Positions 9,961-20,500 of a stretch of DNA of 25,224 nt are shown here, piece by piece. The notes beneath the pieces are model-generated. The model had not been told where the DNA came from. It ran no database searches and saw only the letters and a program-made list of their open reading frames with translations. The DNA lies in NCBI GenBank assembly GCA_009602725.1, contig WELB01000019.1, forward strand, positions 1 through 25,224, written 5' to 3'. The translations under genes and the position numbers were made by a program. This DNA comes from Spirogloea muscicola (taxonomy: Eukaryota; Streptophyta; Zygnematophyceae; Spirogloeales; Spirogloeaceae). The first letter of the stretch is position 1, and each line of letters starts with the position of its first letter.

Positions 9961-10500
9961 TGTTGATGACGACGCGTGGGCGCCGAGGGCGGGGTATTTG
10001 GACTCTGATGAACACCCCCCGACTTTCGGGCTGGCCAGCCTTCTGCAGCCGTCGGCCCTTTCGGAAGAGCTTCTTCTCCTCGGACCTTGCCCGTCCTTCT
10101 GGCCTGACCAGCCATTGCTTTCAATTAGAAGAGCTGTTTCTTCTGGGCTGGCCCTGTCAAAGCCATCGCCTCCTACTGGAAGAGCTTCCCGTTGTGGGCT
10201 CTCCGCAGGAGGCGGTAGCTGTAAGAAGCCGGCCAGAGAGGAGGCGCGCGGTGCCCATGACTTTCCATTCCAAGGGAGGCCAAGCGGATACGGTGTTCGA
10301 TTCCTGGGCTAGACGGGGCCAAGGGAAGCGGGGCGAAAGCACAACTGGAGAGCCGGAGAGGAGCAACTAGGCGACCAAGAGGGGAGCGAGAGGTGCTAGA
10401 TCGAAGTGACGCCCACTCGAGGAGTCTAACGGCCGCCGTAATGGTCGCTAACACGACCCTGTTCAGTAATGCCTGTCGGAGGCACTGATAGAAGTTTGGA
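9961..10500. repeat. Cluster of short GGCTGGCC / GGAAGAGCTTC repeats
   Basis: Units of the form GGGCTGGCC...(CT)GCAGCC or CAAAGCC...GGAAGAGCTTC occur at about 10029-10080, 10120-10165 and 10151-10195. Related units lie at about 16210-16345 and 16958-17005 in the same orientation, and an inverted one at about 11470-11522 (CTTCCAGGAGAAGGCGG...GGCCAGCCC). No gene was recognised. Open frames across it are not family-like. Confidence 0.55.
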
Positions 10501-11004
10501 GACCGGGCTCCCTAGGACTTGGCCACACATGGCCACACATGGCCTCCCCATCTCTTAATATACACGCATTTCCTAGGAGCAGAGGGGACCACGCCAGAGG
10601 TCGCGGCTGCCGCTTCTAAGCAGCGGGCAGATGCGAGGCAAGCAGCAACTCCGGGCTGCAGCAGGACGGGGAGGCGCAGGCGGTGGAGCATGGAGCGAGG
10701 CCCGGGTGCTCGCTCGCTCGCCATGAGCTGCGCCCGTCGCCATGCCTCCGCTCGCCGCGCCGGGCCGTGGCAGCGTGTGCAACCGAGGCTGCCGACGAGC
10801 TCGAGGAGCTCGAGGGGCACTGCCGGTCACAAGCGGCGCAGGCAGGCTCCGCCGGGCTCGGCACCGTGCCGGCTGCCGGGCCCGGCCGTGCCCCGCGCCG
10901 ACGCCTTGCGCCGTCGCCCTCTCTGCACAGGAGCCGCCTAAGCTGGCCGTCCGGCAGCCGCCGCAGCCTCGTGGCGCGTGGGGGACGGGGGCAGGCAGCA
11001 CCAG
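10501..11004. other. GC-rich stretch without a recognisable gene
   Basis: A 10-base unit GGCCACACAT is repeated twice plus four bases at about 10521-10544. From about 10600 onward the DNA is GC-rich and open in several frames on both strands, a sign of composition rather than coding. No start, splice pattern or motif supports a gene. Confidence 0.45.
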
Positions 11005-11215
11005 GGCCCATTGAGGATAGGGGCTGGTAAAAAAGCCAGCCCAAGAAAGGATGAGCAAAGGACGAGAAGAAAAAAAAAGAAATAAAAAAGAAGGGGCCAG
11101 GGGCAGCACTAAGAAAACAAGCACAAGAAGAAAGAACTGTAAGCAGCTACGAAGCACTCAGTAACCCCTGCCTAAGCAGCCTCCGGTCAGAGAAACTTGG
11201 AGGCAACCAGAGGGG
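11005..11215 (+). repeat. Hairpin-bearing dispersed repeat, copy C
   Basis: It carries GCCCATTGAGGATAGGGG, the hairpin GGGCTGG-taaaaaag-CCAGCCC (11021-11042), an A-rich insertion-expanded segment, GGCCAGGGGCAGCACTAAG, AGCAGCTACGAAGCACTCAG and TAACCCCTGCCTAAGCAGCC. Block order is the same as in copy A at 8287-8520. Confidence 0.85.
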
Positions 11216-11235
11216 GCATAGGAAGGAAGGAAGGG

Positions 11236-11280
11236 CTCGCCCATTGAGGATAGGGGCTGGAAAAGCGAGGGGGCTTTTGC
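11236..11280 (+). repeat. Hairpin-repeat fragment, copy D
   Basis: CTCGCCCATTGAGGATAGGG is followed by GGCTGGAAAAG, after which the match to the family stops. The second hairpin arm is lost. Confidence 0.75.
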
Positions 11281-11504
11281 AAGAGCTCACTTCTTCCGGC
11301 TGCGGGCCGAGGCTGCAGAAGGCCCCGCCTGAGAGAAGGCGCGTGCAGTACGCATGAATGGTGGGGAAGGGGGAGGCAGAAACAAGCCAGCACACAGCTC
11401 GGGCATGAGCTAGAGAAACGAATGGGGCAACGGGCGGAGGGGCCCTGTGTGCCACAAGGGGGCCCACGAAGAAGAAGGATGACGCTTCCAGGAGAAGGCG
11501 GTGA

Positions 11505-11690
11505 CTAAGAGAGGCCAGCCCAAAGAAAAGGAATGCACAAAGTACGAAAGGGCCAGGGAAAGCGCTACAGCCAGCACACAAGGAATCAAGCAGCTCCGGG
11601 AATTTCAGTGAAACCCTGCTAAACAGAGAAGCTGGGCCTCCTGGTAGCGGGTCCCCCGGCCAGGGGCCAGTGCCGTGCAGGGGAGGGGCC
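11505..11690 (+). repeat. Hairpin-repeat fragment, copy E (3' part)
   Basis: This copy begins at the second hairpin arm (GGCCAGCCCAAAGAAAAGG) and continues GGCCAGGGAAAGCGCTA, AGCAGCTCCGG, AACCCTGCTAA and GGCCTCCTGGTAGCGGGTCC, aligning with the second half and tail of copy A. Confidence 0.7.
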
Positions 11691-12314
11691 GGGGGCTGCT
11701 GCGCGCGGGCAAAGCAGGCGCCGCGGCCTGCGCTCGAACCTCCGGGCGGAAGGAAGGCCAAGGGGGCCCCCCTCCGCCGGAGCGACATCCGGTGCCTGCC
11801 ACGTGTCGAGCGCGCGAAGCCGGCATCGTGGCCGGCGCCCCGTCGGCTGCGCACGCGACGTGGCACGCCGCCTCGGGGCCCGGCGCGGGGCCGGTCAGCC
11901 CGCCACAAAAAAAAAAAAAAAAAAAAAAAAAANNNNNNNNNNNNNNNNNNNNNNNNNNNNNNNNNNNNNNNNNNNNNNNNNNNNNNNNNNNNNNNNNNNN
12001 NNNNNNNNNNNNNNNNNNNNNNNNNNNNNNNNNNNNNNNNNNNNNNNNNNNNNNNNNNNNNNNNNNNNNNNNNNNNNNNNNNNNNNNNNNNNNNNNNNNN
12101 NNNNNNNNNNNNNNNNNNNNNNNNNNNNNNNNNNNNNNNNNNNNNNNNNNNNNNNNNNNNNNNNNNNNNNNNNNNNNNNNNNNNNNNNNNNNNNNNNNNN
12201 NNNNNNNNNNNNNNNNNNNNNNNNNNNNNNNNNNNNNNNNNNNNNNNNNNNNNNNNNNNNNNNNNNNNNNNNNNNNNNNNNNNNNNNNNNNNNNNNNNNN
12301 NNNNNNNNNNNNNN
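11691..12314. other. GC-rich end, A26 run and assembly gap
   Basis: GC-rich sequence ends in a run of 26 A (11907-11932) directly followed by 382 N (11933-12314). The gap means any open frame drawn across it is meaningless. The A-run may be a real poly(A) tail of a retro-insert, or a homopolymer at which sequencing failed. Confidence 0.9.
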
Positions 12315-13172
12315 GCGGCGTGCGCCCGCGCGCCGGGGCCCGGGGGCTGGGCTGCCCGCATGCGCAGCCGCGACGCAGCCGCTGCGCCGAGGCGCGACCC
12401 CTGCGCTTCTGCATGGCTCTGGGCAGGCCGCAGCGTGGAGAGTCGTGCGTCAGAGTCCAGAGACATGAGCCCCCGGATTGGATTTGGCTGTCACCGGAAA
12501 CGCGGACTCGCGCTGCACTTGGATGTAGCCCCTCACTGCTCCATGCGGCGTGCAGGCTCCCGTCGGTGCTGGTGGCAGACATAGGAGATCCATCACAAGC
12601 GGGCGGCCCCGCGCCAGCCATTTCGCCGACTTCTATTCCATGGCAGCATCATACCCAGGTCCCGGATCGAGAACGCATAATGCAACAGTTCGCAACAGCA
12701 CATCCTTTGTCCCCACATTGCATTGCGGGGATATCACGACCGAGCTCGCAGCTGACATTGCTTCCTATCGCCAAGCCGCGAGATACGCTCGCTCGATTCG
12801 GCGAGGCCACCATGCTGAACCAACATTCGCGCATGCTGACAGGCGCAGAGAGCGCTCGGCACACCGGACAAGTGGGTCTCCTTTCTCGACGGCCAGGCCC
12901 TGCCGGCGGCACCGAGCCTTCTGAAGATTCTCACCACTGCGCTGCTCTCCTTATCTGGCAGCAATCTGCCTGCCACAAGCCTCTCGCAGGTCAGCACATG
13001 CGGCAAGCCCTTCTGCCAGGGACGCAGATGGCTCATGCCCTTGCCCGTCATGTACTGCGCCTCCTCTTTCCAATCCTCCTGAAGCATGTTGCCCTCTATA
13101 GACCTCCGGAGGTGCTCCCTGATCATAGGAGACTGACATGAATCCAGTAACAAGCGGAAGCCCGGGCTGAAG
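12315..13172. other. Upstream region of the bHLH gene; long open frame of unknown status
   Basis: A plus-strand frame stays open from the gap edge to the TGA at 13139-13141, about 275 codons. It is not in phase with the bHLH start at 13173. Its translation shows no motif I recognise, and the opposite strand is also open for much of this stretch. It could be a 5' exon of the bHLH gene, a separate transcript, or chance in GC-rich DNA. Otherwise this is 5' UTR and promoter. Confidence 0.4.
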
Positions 13173-13208
13173 ATGCAGCGACCCAAGCTGAAGATGCAGC
13201 GACCCGTT
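13167..13208 (+). repeat. 21-bp tandem duplication at the bHLH start codon
   Basis: CTGAAGATGCAGCGACCC occurs at 13167 and again at 13188, a period of 21 bases. It is in frame and duplicates the codons for KLKMQRP. Two in-frame ATGs result (13173 and 13194), so translation could begin at either. Confidence 0.9.
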
Positions 13209-15600
13209 ATTGTGCAGATGGCTGCAGAGGCGTCGTACGCACCCCTCATGCAGCAGAACCAGCTCCTGGCATTGTTGACCAGACAAGGGTCTCCCTTGGC
13301 AGCGACTGCCAACAAGGCCAGCCTGCCGCTGATGCACCGGATGCTGAACCTTCTTGACTCGTCCGGCCCCATGGCATGTGCAACCAACGGGATGAGCCTT
13401 CCCCTGTTGGCGGCCTCGCTGCAGGGCTCTGCACACTCTCCTGACTTCCCTGCTCTCGAGCCTCGCCAACCTGGGACAGCCTCAGCACCTGCCGACAGCT
13501 TCTGCCCGCTGGCGCCCAAAACACCTCACAGCAGCACCTGCAATGTGCCACTGCCATCACCCAGCACGGCGCTAGGGAGGGCCGCTTCTACCAGACCGCG
13601 CAGCAAGCGAAAGGCCCCTGCTCTGACCATCATCCCGCCAGAGAAGCTTGGGACCTGGGATGGCGATGAGGCCATGGACTGCATTGTGGATGCTGGCAGC
13701 AGATCGGCGCTGGTGTCACAGAGGGTCTGTGTAGGCAAGGGGGGCAAGGTCACTCCGCAACTATGCCTCAGCGAGGCTGCCAATCTGGCAAGGCGTTTAG
13801 CGAAGAAACCTCCAAGTCAGATCACTGACGAGGAGCTGTGGGAGCTCTATGTGCACGGTTTATTGGCCTCCCCGTTCAGATCCAAGGACCAACAGAGACT
13901 GGCGGGAGCGATCAGTGAGGCAGCAAGGCTTGCTGAGAAGAAGGTCGAAGATGCGGTGGCTGTGGCAGCGGCAGCGGCACCAGCGGCTGCAGTGAATATT
14001 GCGCTGTCCGCACAGGGGTTGAGCGTCACAGGTGACCATTCACTTCCGTGGAGCAGGACTGCGAATACTGATGATAGCACCATGGACGGCAATGCCAATG
14101 TTGATGCTGGTGAGATGAGCCTCTTTCATGACGACAAGGTCCAGCAGCTGCTTACCTTTTCGGACATCTGGCTGGCATCACCTCGGAACAGCTTCAGAAA
14201 CATCCTTGCGTCGCCAAGCACTGGGCCAGTCCTGCTCTCGCCAAGGTGCAAGGACTTCTCAGAACTCTTCCCAGCAGGGCTTGTGTCGCCTGGTTACCAG
14301 CCAGCGTACACAGACAGCTGCATTGCCGCGGATGCTGAATGCGTGTCACCAACCCCTGAGATCATCACAAGGGCCGCGTTATCAGCAGACATGACTCAAG
14401 CCGGCGGTGCTGCTGGCTTGGTCCAGACCGGGTCCAGCACCCGCAAGAGCGCTGGCAACTCCACGGTGGCCAGCTGTGTGACCACGTCTCAGGGCTCCCT
14501 CGCCATAGGAAGCATGGGCAGCGACAAGAGCTGCCTCGGCGGGCTGCTTCCGCAGTCCCTACTCCCTTGCAATGGCGAGATCAAGCCAAGCTCGTCCGTG
14601 GTGCCGTGGGTGAAGCATGCATCTTGCACCAGCAGCGAAGATGGCGGCAATCAAAGCAGCGATGCTGAGTGCATCGAGTCTCCACGCAAGCTCCTTTGCA
14701 ATGTCTTGGAGGATACGGAGGTGGCCACCAGCTGCTGCCCTGCCGAGCGCGCCTCCAAGGTCCCCAGGACATCTGAGCCTCCACGACGATTCCCCCTCTT
14801 AAGGTTGTGTTTGGACGCAGGCGATGAATTCGAGACTGCAATCTGTAGATCGGATGAGGCCGAGCCAAGAACGGAGTATGTACCAAGCAGCCGCCAGCTT
14901 GTGTGCCAAGTGGAGATGAGCAGCACAGCTGGCGGCCTGGTGGCAGCACGCTTGGAGACGCCTACAGTTCCAAAAGTAGCAGCAAGATCACGATTCGGAA
15001 CGAGCTCGCCCATGTCAATGAAGAGGCCGCACTTCAGATTTCCAACCACCTCCACATGCAACACCGCTTTAAAAAGGTTTGCCTCCGATGGAACTGCAAT
15101 GGCTGGAGAGAATGCCAAGGCCGACATGAGGAGTGAGTGGAGTCGCATGCAACTGGCGGATCCCCAGACTGGGGCACCGCGATCGCGGAGGGAGAGGTTG
15201 ACAGACCGATACAGAGCTCTGCAGGTAAGGACGCAGCCTCCTGCTCAGGACTGCTTCTGAGTATCCGCTTTACTCAATCTTTGTTTCATGACTGGCTACC
15301 AAGTCCTCTCTTTGTTGCTCCTTTGTGCACAAGTTTTCAATGCATTGTTTCTGTTCATGAGTCAGATACAAGAGAAGACTGCAGTACTCATGCGAATCAC
15401 TGCTGCAGACACTTCTCCCCTCAAAGGAGAAGACGGACATCGCCACCATGCTGCAGGATGCTGCCGACTATGTCAACTTCCTCCAGCAGCGCGTTGAGGT
15501 GCGCAGGGCTCACATGGCGTTTCTAGGCAGAGCTGCTCGATGTGTGCACCCCATATTTGTGATGTATAAAAATGATGCCAAGCCCACCGAAGCCCTTTGA
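13173..15600 (+). CDS. bHLH transcription factor, RSL-like, with long N-terminal region
   Basis: Exon 1 (13173-15224) encodes 684 residues. The intron 15225-15408 (GTAAGG...TGCAG) splits the bHLH. Exon 2 starts at 15409. The joined domain reads DPQTGAPRSRRERLTDRYR, then ALQTLLPSKEKTDIATMLQD and AADYVNFLQQRVE: basic region and helix 1 (about 663-684), loop and helix 2 (685-714). The DPQ-x-x-A-x-R-x-RRER start and the LxPxxxKxDxxxML loop/helix 2 resemble the streptophyte RSL (group VIIIc) class. As in that class, the E-box-reading His and Glu of ordinary bHLHs are missing. Exon 2 may run to the TGA at 15598-15600 (747 residues), or splice at the GTGCGC at 15499. Earlier features are a basic run PRSKRKAP near residue 142, a helix with ITDEELWELYVHGLLASPFR near 217-236, an Ala run near 263-275, and many Ser-Pro sites. 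An in-frame stop at 13134 supports the start. Nuclear and dimeric action is inferred. Confidence 0.85.
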
Positions 15601-17040
15601 CACGATGTGCTTGCGCTGTGATTGCCAGACTCTCAGCAAGTCAAGCCAGCACCCTGAGGAGGCTGAGAAGCAGTATGACCTCAACAGTCGGGGCCTGTGC
15701 CTCATGGCAATTTCTGTAGTCAGTGGAATTTTGACGTCCTCCAATGCTATCTCTGATTGACCTGAGAATTGCACTACCATTGGACAGGGAAGAAGGCGTC
15801 TCTGAGAGCTCAACCTAGTAGTGATCACACGCCATAACAGTCTTGACCGTCTTAGTATTGTCTACTGCAAGGAGACCTCTTGTGGCCCTGATTGCAGCAG
15901 TACATAGTTCCTGGGCCGCAATACATGATGGATGAGAAGCCGGCCAAGGAGTGGGGCCCTGGATGCTCCACCGTCCATTGAGCTCGAGCTCTTGGATATG
16001 ATGTCACCATTGCGAGCCTATATTTAAACGCCGGATCTTGAGGTTGATCCGTTGTGCACACTCACAGCTCCTGCAAAATGATCAAGCAGAGAAAGTCATT
16101 GCGTCATAGCTAAGGCTTCTATGAGCGACCAGCTTTATGATTGTCTCGTTATGGGCCTTAAATGTCAAAGATGGTGCGAACATGGCCAGGACGTGGTAGT
16201 CGCACTCCCTTGGGCTGGTCCTGTCAGATCACTGAGCTCTATCATCATACTCCTAAAGCGCAGCTGGCCCAGCCAAGCCGGGGGTCAACTTTTCATCTTG
16301 TCAACGGCTCTGGAGCTGGCCCTCACTAGTCAGTTCAGAAGAGCTTTTCCTCGGCTGAGGCCGTCATGCAAGTCAGCAGGGAGGGGGTTGGCCGGGTTCT
16401 GGCCATCGAGGTTGTGGGGTCTGGCAAGCTGCAGCAACCTCCCCTCCAACAGCTCAGGTCTCACCTTCTGTGTGCCGTTGATAGATGTACTGAGCGAGGA
16501 CCGCCATGTCACACCAGTCCAGTCCCTTCCAGGCCCGGCAGGTCTGCAGCTCCCAGATAAATTCAGTAGGGCAAGTGGCACCAGTCGAGTATGCCCACCT
16601 TCCTGTACCTCCTCAGGATCAATCATAGCAGCACTCTAAAGGCCAAGCCTTGCACCATCTCGCAGCTCGCTGAGCCCACGACTCCAGCCCGTGTTGTGCA
16701 GACGCCCTAGCGTGGCCTGGCCTGCCGCATCAGCAGTACAAGGCTGGCACCAATGCTGACTAGGGTGAAAATCAGCCTTACTCCAGTACGGCGCCACCAA
16801 GCTGGTCAACAGAACAAGCGCGGCCAGCCTGGTCAATAGAGGCCGACTTCCCATGCAGGGCAGCTGCGCTCACTTTGGTTTGATCAGGGATCCATGAGGA
16901 TCACTTAATTTCCTGGGATTTATTCGCTCCCTTGGACCTTGTTCATCTTCTGCAGGCTGGCTGGCCTTTCACAGCCATTTCCCCCTTCGGAAGAGTTCTT
17001 GTCCTGGCAGTACTGCTTGTGCTCGGATTCCAGTGTCAAG
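15601..17040. other. Non-coding stretch between bHLH and EXECUTER genes
   Basis: No gene was recognised. The left part is presumably bHLH 3' UTR or further intron if exon 2 splices at 15499. From about 16190 to 17005 there are scattered relatives of the GGGCTGG(T/C)CCTGTCA and GAAGAGCTTTTCCTCGG repeats found near 10030-10195. Open frames such as 16121-16639 overlap these repeats and show no family motif. Confidence 0.45.
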
Positions 17041-17226
17041 GCGCCTTCTCTCTCCGATCGGGTCGCGATTACCTTAGCCACTTAGCATAGGGCTTCGTTC
17101 AATGTAGCCCACTTCTTGCACAAGCTTTTGCCTGGTCAATGAATTGGCTTGCATTGGGCCCCTATTCCAATTCATGCGCACCGCGAGCCTAATCTCTTCG
17201 CTCTGATCAGGTCGCGGTTTGTACGT
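17041..17226 (+). repeat. Two retroelement-tail ends flanking an inverted short repeat
   Basis: GCGCCTTCTCTCTCCGATC plus GGGTCGCGATT at 17041-17070 is echoed by ATGCGCACCGCGAGCCT and CTGATCAGGTCGCGGTTT at 17174-17220. The motif TGCGCACCGCG ties them to the tails ending at 6826 and 9588. Between them lies the reverse complement (about 17071-17122) of the short repeat at 6881-6933. Confidence 0.65.
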
Positions 17227-17526
17227 GAAGCGTCAGCCACCGTGAGGTGACGGAGGGGGGGGCGGGCCCGCGCACGCCCATCGGACGGCTCAGGGGGCCA
17301 GCGGGGGGGTGGGACTCATCGGACGGTCCTGGGCACGCCAGCGGCCTGCCCACCTTCCCGTGCCGCCGNCGCGGCGGCGGCGGCGGCGGCGGCAGCGGCG
17401 AAGCCAGGCGCTGGACGGGGCTCCAGCCGCAGGCCGAGTTCAGCGCGAGGATCGCCGGCGGAGATATCCAGCTGGTCTTGCCCGGGGGGGCAGGCAGTCC
17501 CGTCTTGGACGCGGGACCTTGCACAT
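17227..17526. other. GC-rich 5' region of the EXECUTER gene with CGG triplet tract
   Basis: This is the presumed promoter and 5' UTR. A CCG tract turning into a CGG tract at about 17362-17400 could fold back on itself. One base there (17369) is N, probably because of this. A G-run lies at about 17484-17490. Confidence 0.6.
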
Positions 17527-20500
17527 ATGGCGTCGACGGCGGCCGCAGTGGCGGTCCCGGGCTTGCCGGCGCCAGAGCTCCAGCTCCCGGGGGTTCCGGC
17601 GTGCGTCAGCGGCGGCCGCGTCCACTCGTCCATGTCCGCGGGCTCGTCGCGCGCAGCGTGCGCCGACAACCCGCGCCGCTCGACGGGCCGCCGCGCCGCG
17701 ACTGGCGGCAGCATCTGCCACCTGAGCTGCCAGCTTGAGAGCTCCCGGCGAGGCGGGAGAAGCAACAGGCGAGCAGTCTGCTCGGCCGTCGTGGCTGCCG
17801 ACCGGCTTGCCGGCCAGCCTGCGCTCGCCGCGCAGCGGATGGCGCCGCAGGGGCTGGATGGCCGTCGCAGCGTCGACGGCATGGGGAGGAAGCCGCGGCC
17901 AGACAGCGCCGCGCGGCGGGGCAGGAAGATGTGTGCTGCCGGCTCCTCCGAGCCGCGCTCCGACAGGACAGAGGAGGCGAGCCTCGAGGAGGGCGATCAG
18001 CGGCCCTCCAAGCTTGCAGGGCCTGCCGGCGACCAAGTGGAGGGTCCCTGCCAGCCCTGGGGTAACGCCGCCCGGCGCAAGAGGCTCCAGGAAGTGGCGA
18101 CGCGCGTCGGTGATCCATTCCGGGACATGATCACGTCCGCATCCAAGCGGTTGCAGAACTATCTGGACAACCACAGCCCCCAGACCTCTGCTGACGAGAG
18201 CGAGGAGAACGACGGGCCGGCGGACGACTGGACCAAGTGGCAGACGGTGATTGCGGAAGTAGAGGAGCGAGACACTATCGTGACTGCTCTGAAGGTCAGT
18301 GGCCCTGGCAGGCTGTCAGCTTACTACAATGTACATATCAGATGTTTGCACAGGTCAAGCGCAGACCATCGGCTTGGATGTGCCCTTATAGGCATGTTAT
18401 GACATTGCCTTGCTCTGGGCACTCCTTACAGGAGCAATAACTTGTATGTAATGAGGACTTACCGTCACGAGGACTTACTGTATATATGATCTATTGTCGT
18501 GCAGTTCCAGCTAGAGGATGCTGTGGACAAAGAAGACTATCAAGAAGCTGCAAAACTAAAGGACGTCATTGGCGGAATAATGGCAAAAGACACAGTCACT
18601 GAGGTGTTGGATGCCTTACAGGTGACTTGGCTCTTATCCCTTCAGTACAACAAGCAATACACGTTCAACTGCATGAGTTAGCAGATCGTGCTGTGGTCTG
18701 CCTCTTCTTCAAGGCTGGTGGAGTGAGACGCTGTGACACAAGCCTTTGTATGATCTGTGACAATGTAACCCTCTCTATTGTGCTGTATCCAATAGTTGGT
18801 CCTATGGACACAGTGTCATATCAATGCACATCCCTTTTAGACTCACACTTTCATGCCTGCCTATGGGTGCTTATGGATATGGCGGCAGCTTGCTTTGGCT
18901 GAGGAGCGCTATGCGGATGCTGCAATGTATCGGGATGAGGCGGGTGTTGGACTGGTACGTGAGCTCCACGTGATGCTGGATGCAAAGCAACTCAGTGGAG
19001 GCAGGGGCACAGGTCTCCTTAGCACGCCGCACTGAATTGAATGCTCTAAGTTTTATCGTTGATAAACCCTTGCTTGGACGCTTTGCGCAGATTGGTTGGT
19101 GGGTAGGGTTGGCAGAGGGCGCGAATGACCCCTTTGGACGCATCCTTCAGATTTATCCATCAGATGGGAGGTTGTTGGGCAGGAGCTACACAGCAAAGTA
19201 AGTTGTCAACACCTGAGCAGCCTCATGACTGAAGCATGTCTGTGCATGTGCTTGATTCAGCGGTGGCCTGCGCAGGTGGTTCTGTGTACTGAGGCTTTGG
19301 GTGATTCGAGTGGTAATGCAGGCAACTGGCAGTTGCTGGGCATGGTTCGGCCATCTTTGAGATTTTTGTGGCAAGAGACAGTCGTGGGCGATATAGGAAG
19401 CAGGTATTGGGATCACAATGAACCATGCCTCGGTCAAAAGATTGCAAGTCAATTTGCAGTGGTACCCAAGTCACTGAACAAGTGCTCGTCGTTACATGAC
19501 GATTACTGCTACCCACCCAGTTGTGCATATATCCAGAGCTATACTGACTGCCTATCATTGGGACATGCAGGCGGTGTACTTGAGAAGAGATCCACCTTCT
19601 GCAACGCAAGGTCTTGTTACGACAGGGACTGAAGAGGTTGTGGACGCTGACAAGCAGAGTGACAATGTGAAGGTAGAGGAGGTAGACGTAGAAAAGACTG
19701 GGAGCAGCGCAGATGAGGACAAGCCCAAGGCGGATATCAAGGGGACTGAGGAAGGACTTGGGGGCATCCTCAACTTCTTGAAGGATCGCATGCCCGGTGT
19801 AAAGCTTAAGGTCTTCAAGGTGTCGGCTCCTGAGGACGTTGATGTAGACCTTCCCAAGATAGTGGAACAGATCATGGAGGATAGGGCAGAGAAGGCCACT
19901 GGTCAAGTGAAGGCAGATAGGGACCAGACTGCTGACGGTAGTGGTAGTGAGGCCTCAGGAGGACAAAAGGAGGGCGACGATATTAAGACTGCGTCAGGGA
20001 AAGGAGAGGATGGCACTGCAGACGAGGTAGAGGAGGGGATGCCTGTGAGAGTAGTTCTGGGTGGAGTTCTGTCGGGTGCCAGCAACCTGTCAGACGACAG
20101 GCCCAAGCTTCCAGTACGGGTGCCTGCAAGGATGGAGATGAGGGGCAGGGACGTCTTCTTGTTTAGTATGGAGGACGGGCTTGCGGAGGCAAGCCCGCCG
20201 CACGATGCCAAGTTCTCTCGTCAGATGCAGATTGCTACTCAAGCAATGTCGGAGATGATGCCTGACGACGTTGCAAAGGTCTTCTGGAATGTGGATGTTG
20301 ACAAGCTAAGCAGCCAGGTATGTGTAGGTCTTGCGGTTGACAAGGGAGACCGATATGCTCGATTTTGCAAATCTCTATCTATGTAATGATGGGTGGGTCA
20401 CTGTTCTCTGATAAGGAGCAGTGTCGCTCGGTGGTATGTTTCTTCATATGCAATTGCTATTACTTCAGTAAAAATCCTAGATGGTATAGATTGCTACACG

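Noticed and set aside
11147-12621. Long frames on both strands through the gap
   Set aside because: Most of their length is N, and the flanks are GC-rich repeat. There is no coding evidence.
12734-13519. 261-codon minus-strand frame
   Set aside because: It overlaps the bHLH exon on the opposite strand and has no motif. It is a compositional shadow.
16121-16639. 172-codon plus frame
   Set aside because: It overlaps dispersed repeat units and has no motif, and the opposite strand is open too.
17247-17738. Alternative plus frames at the EXECUTER 5' end
   Set aside because: They are GC-rich overlaps, and one crosses an N. The 17527 frame alone leads into the conserved core.
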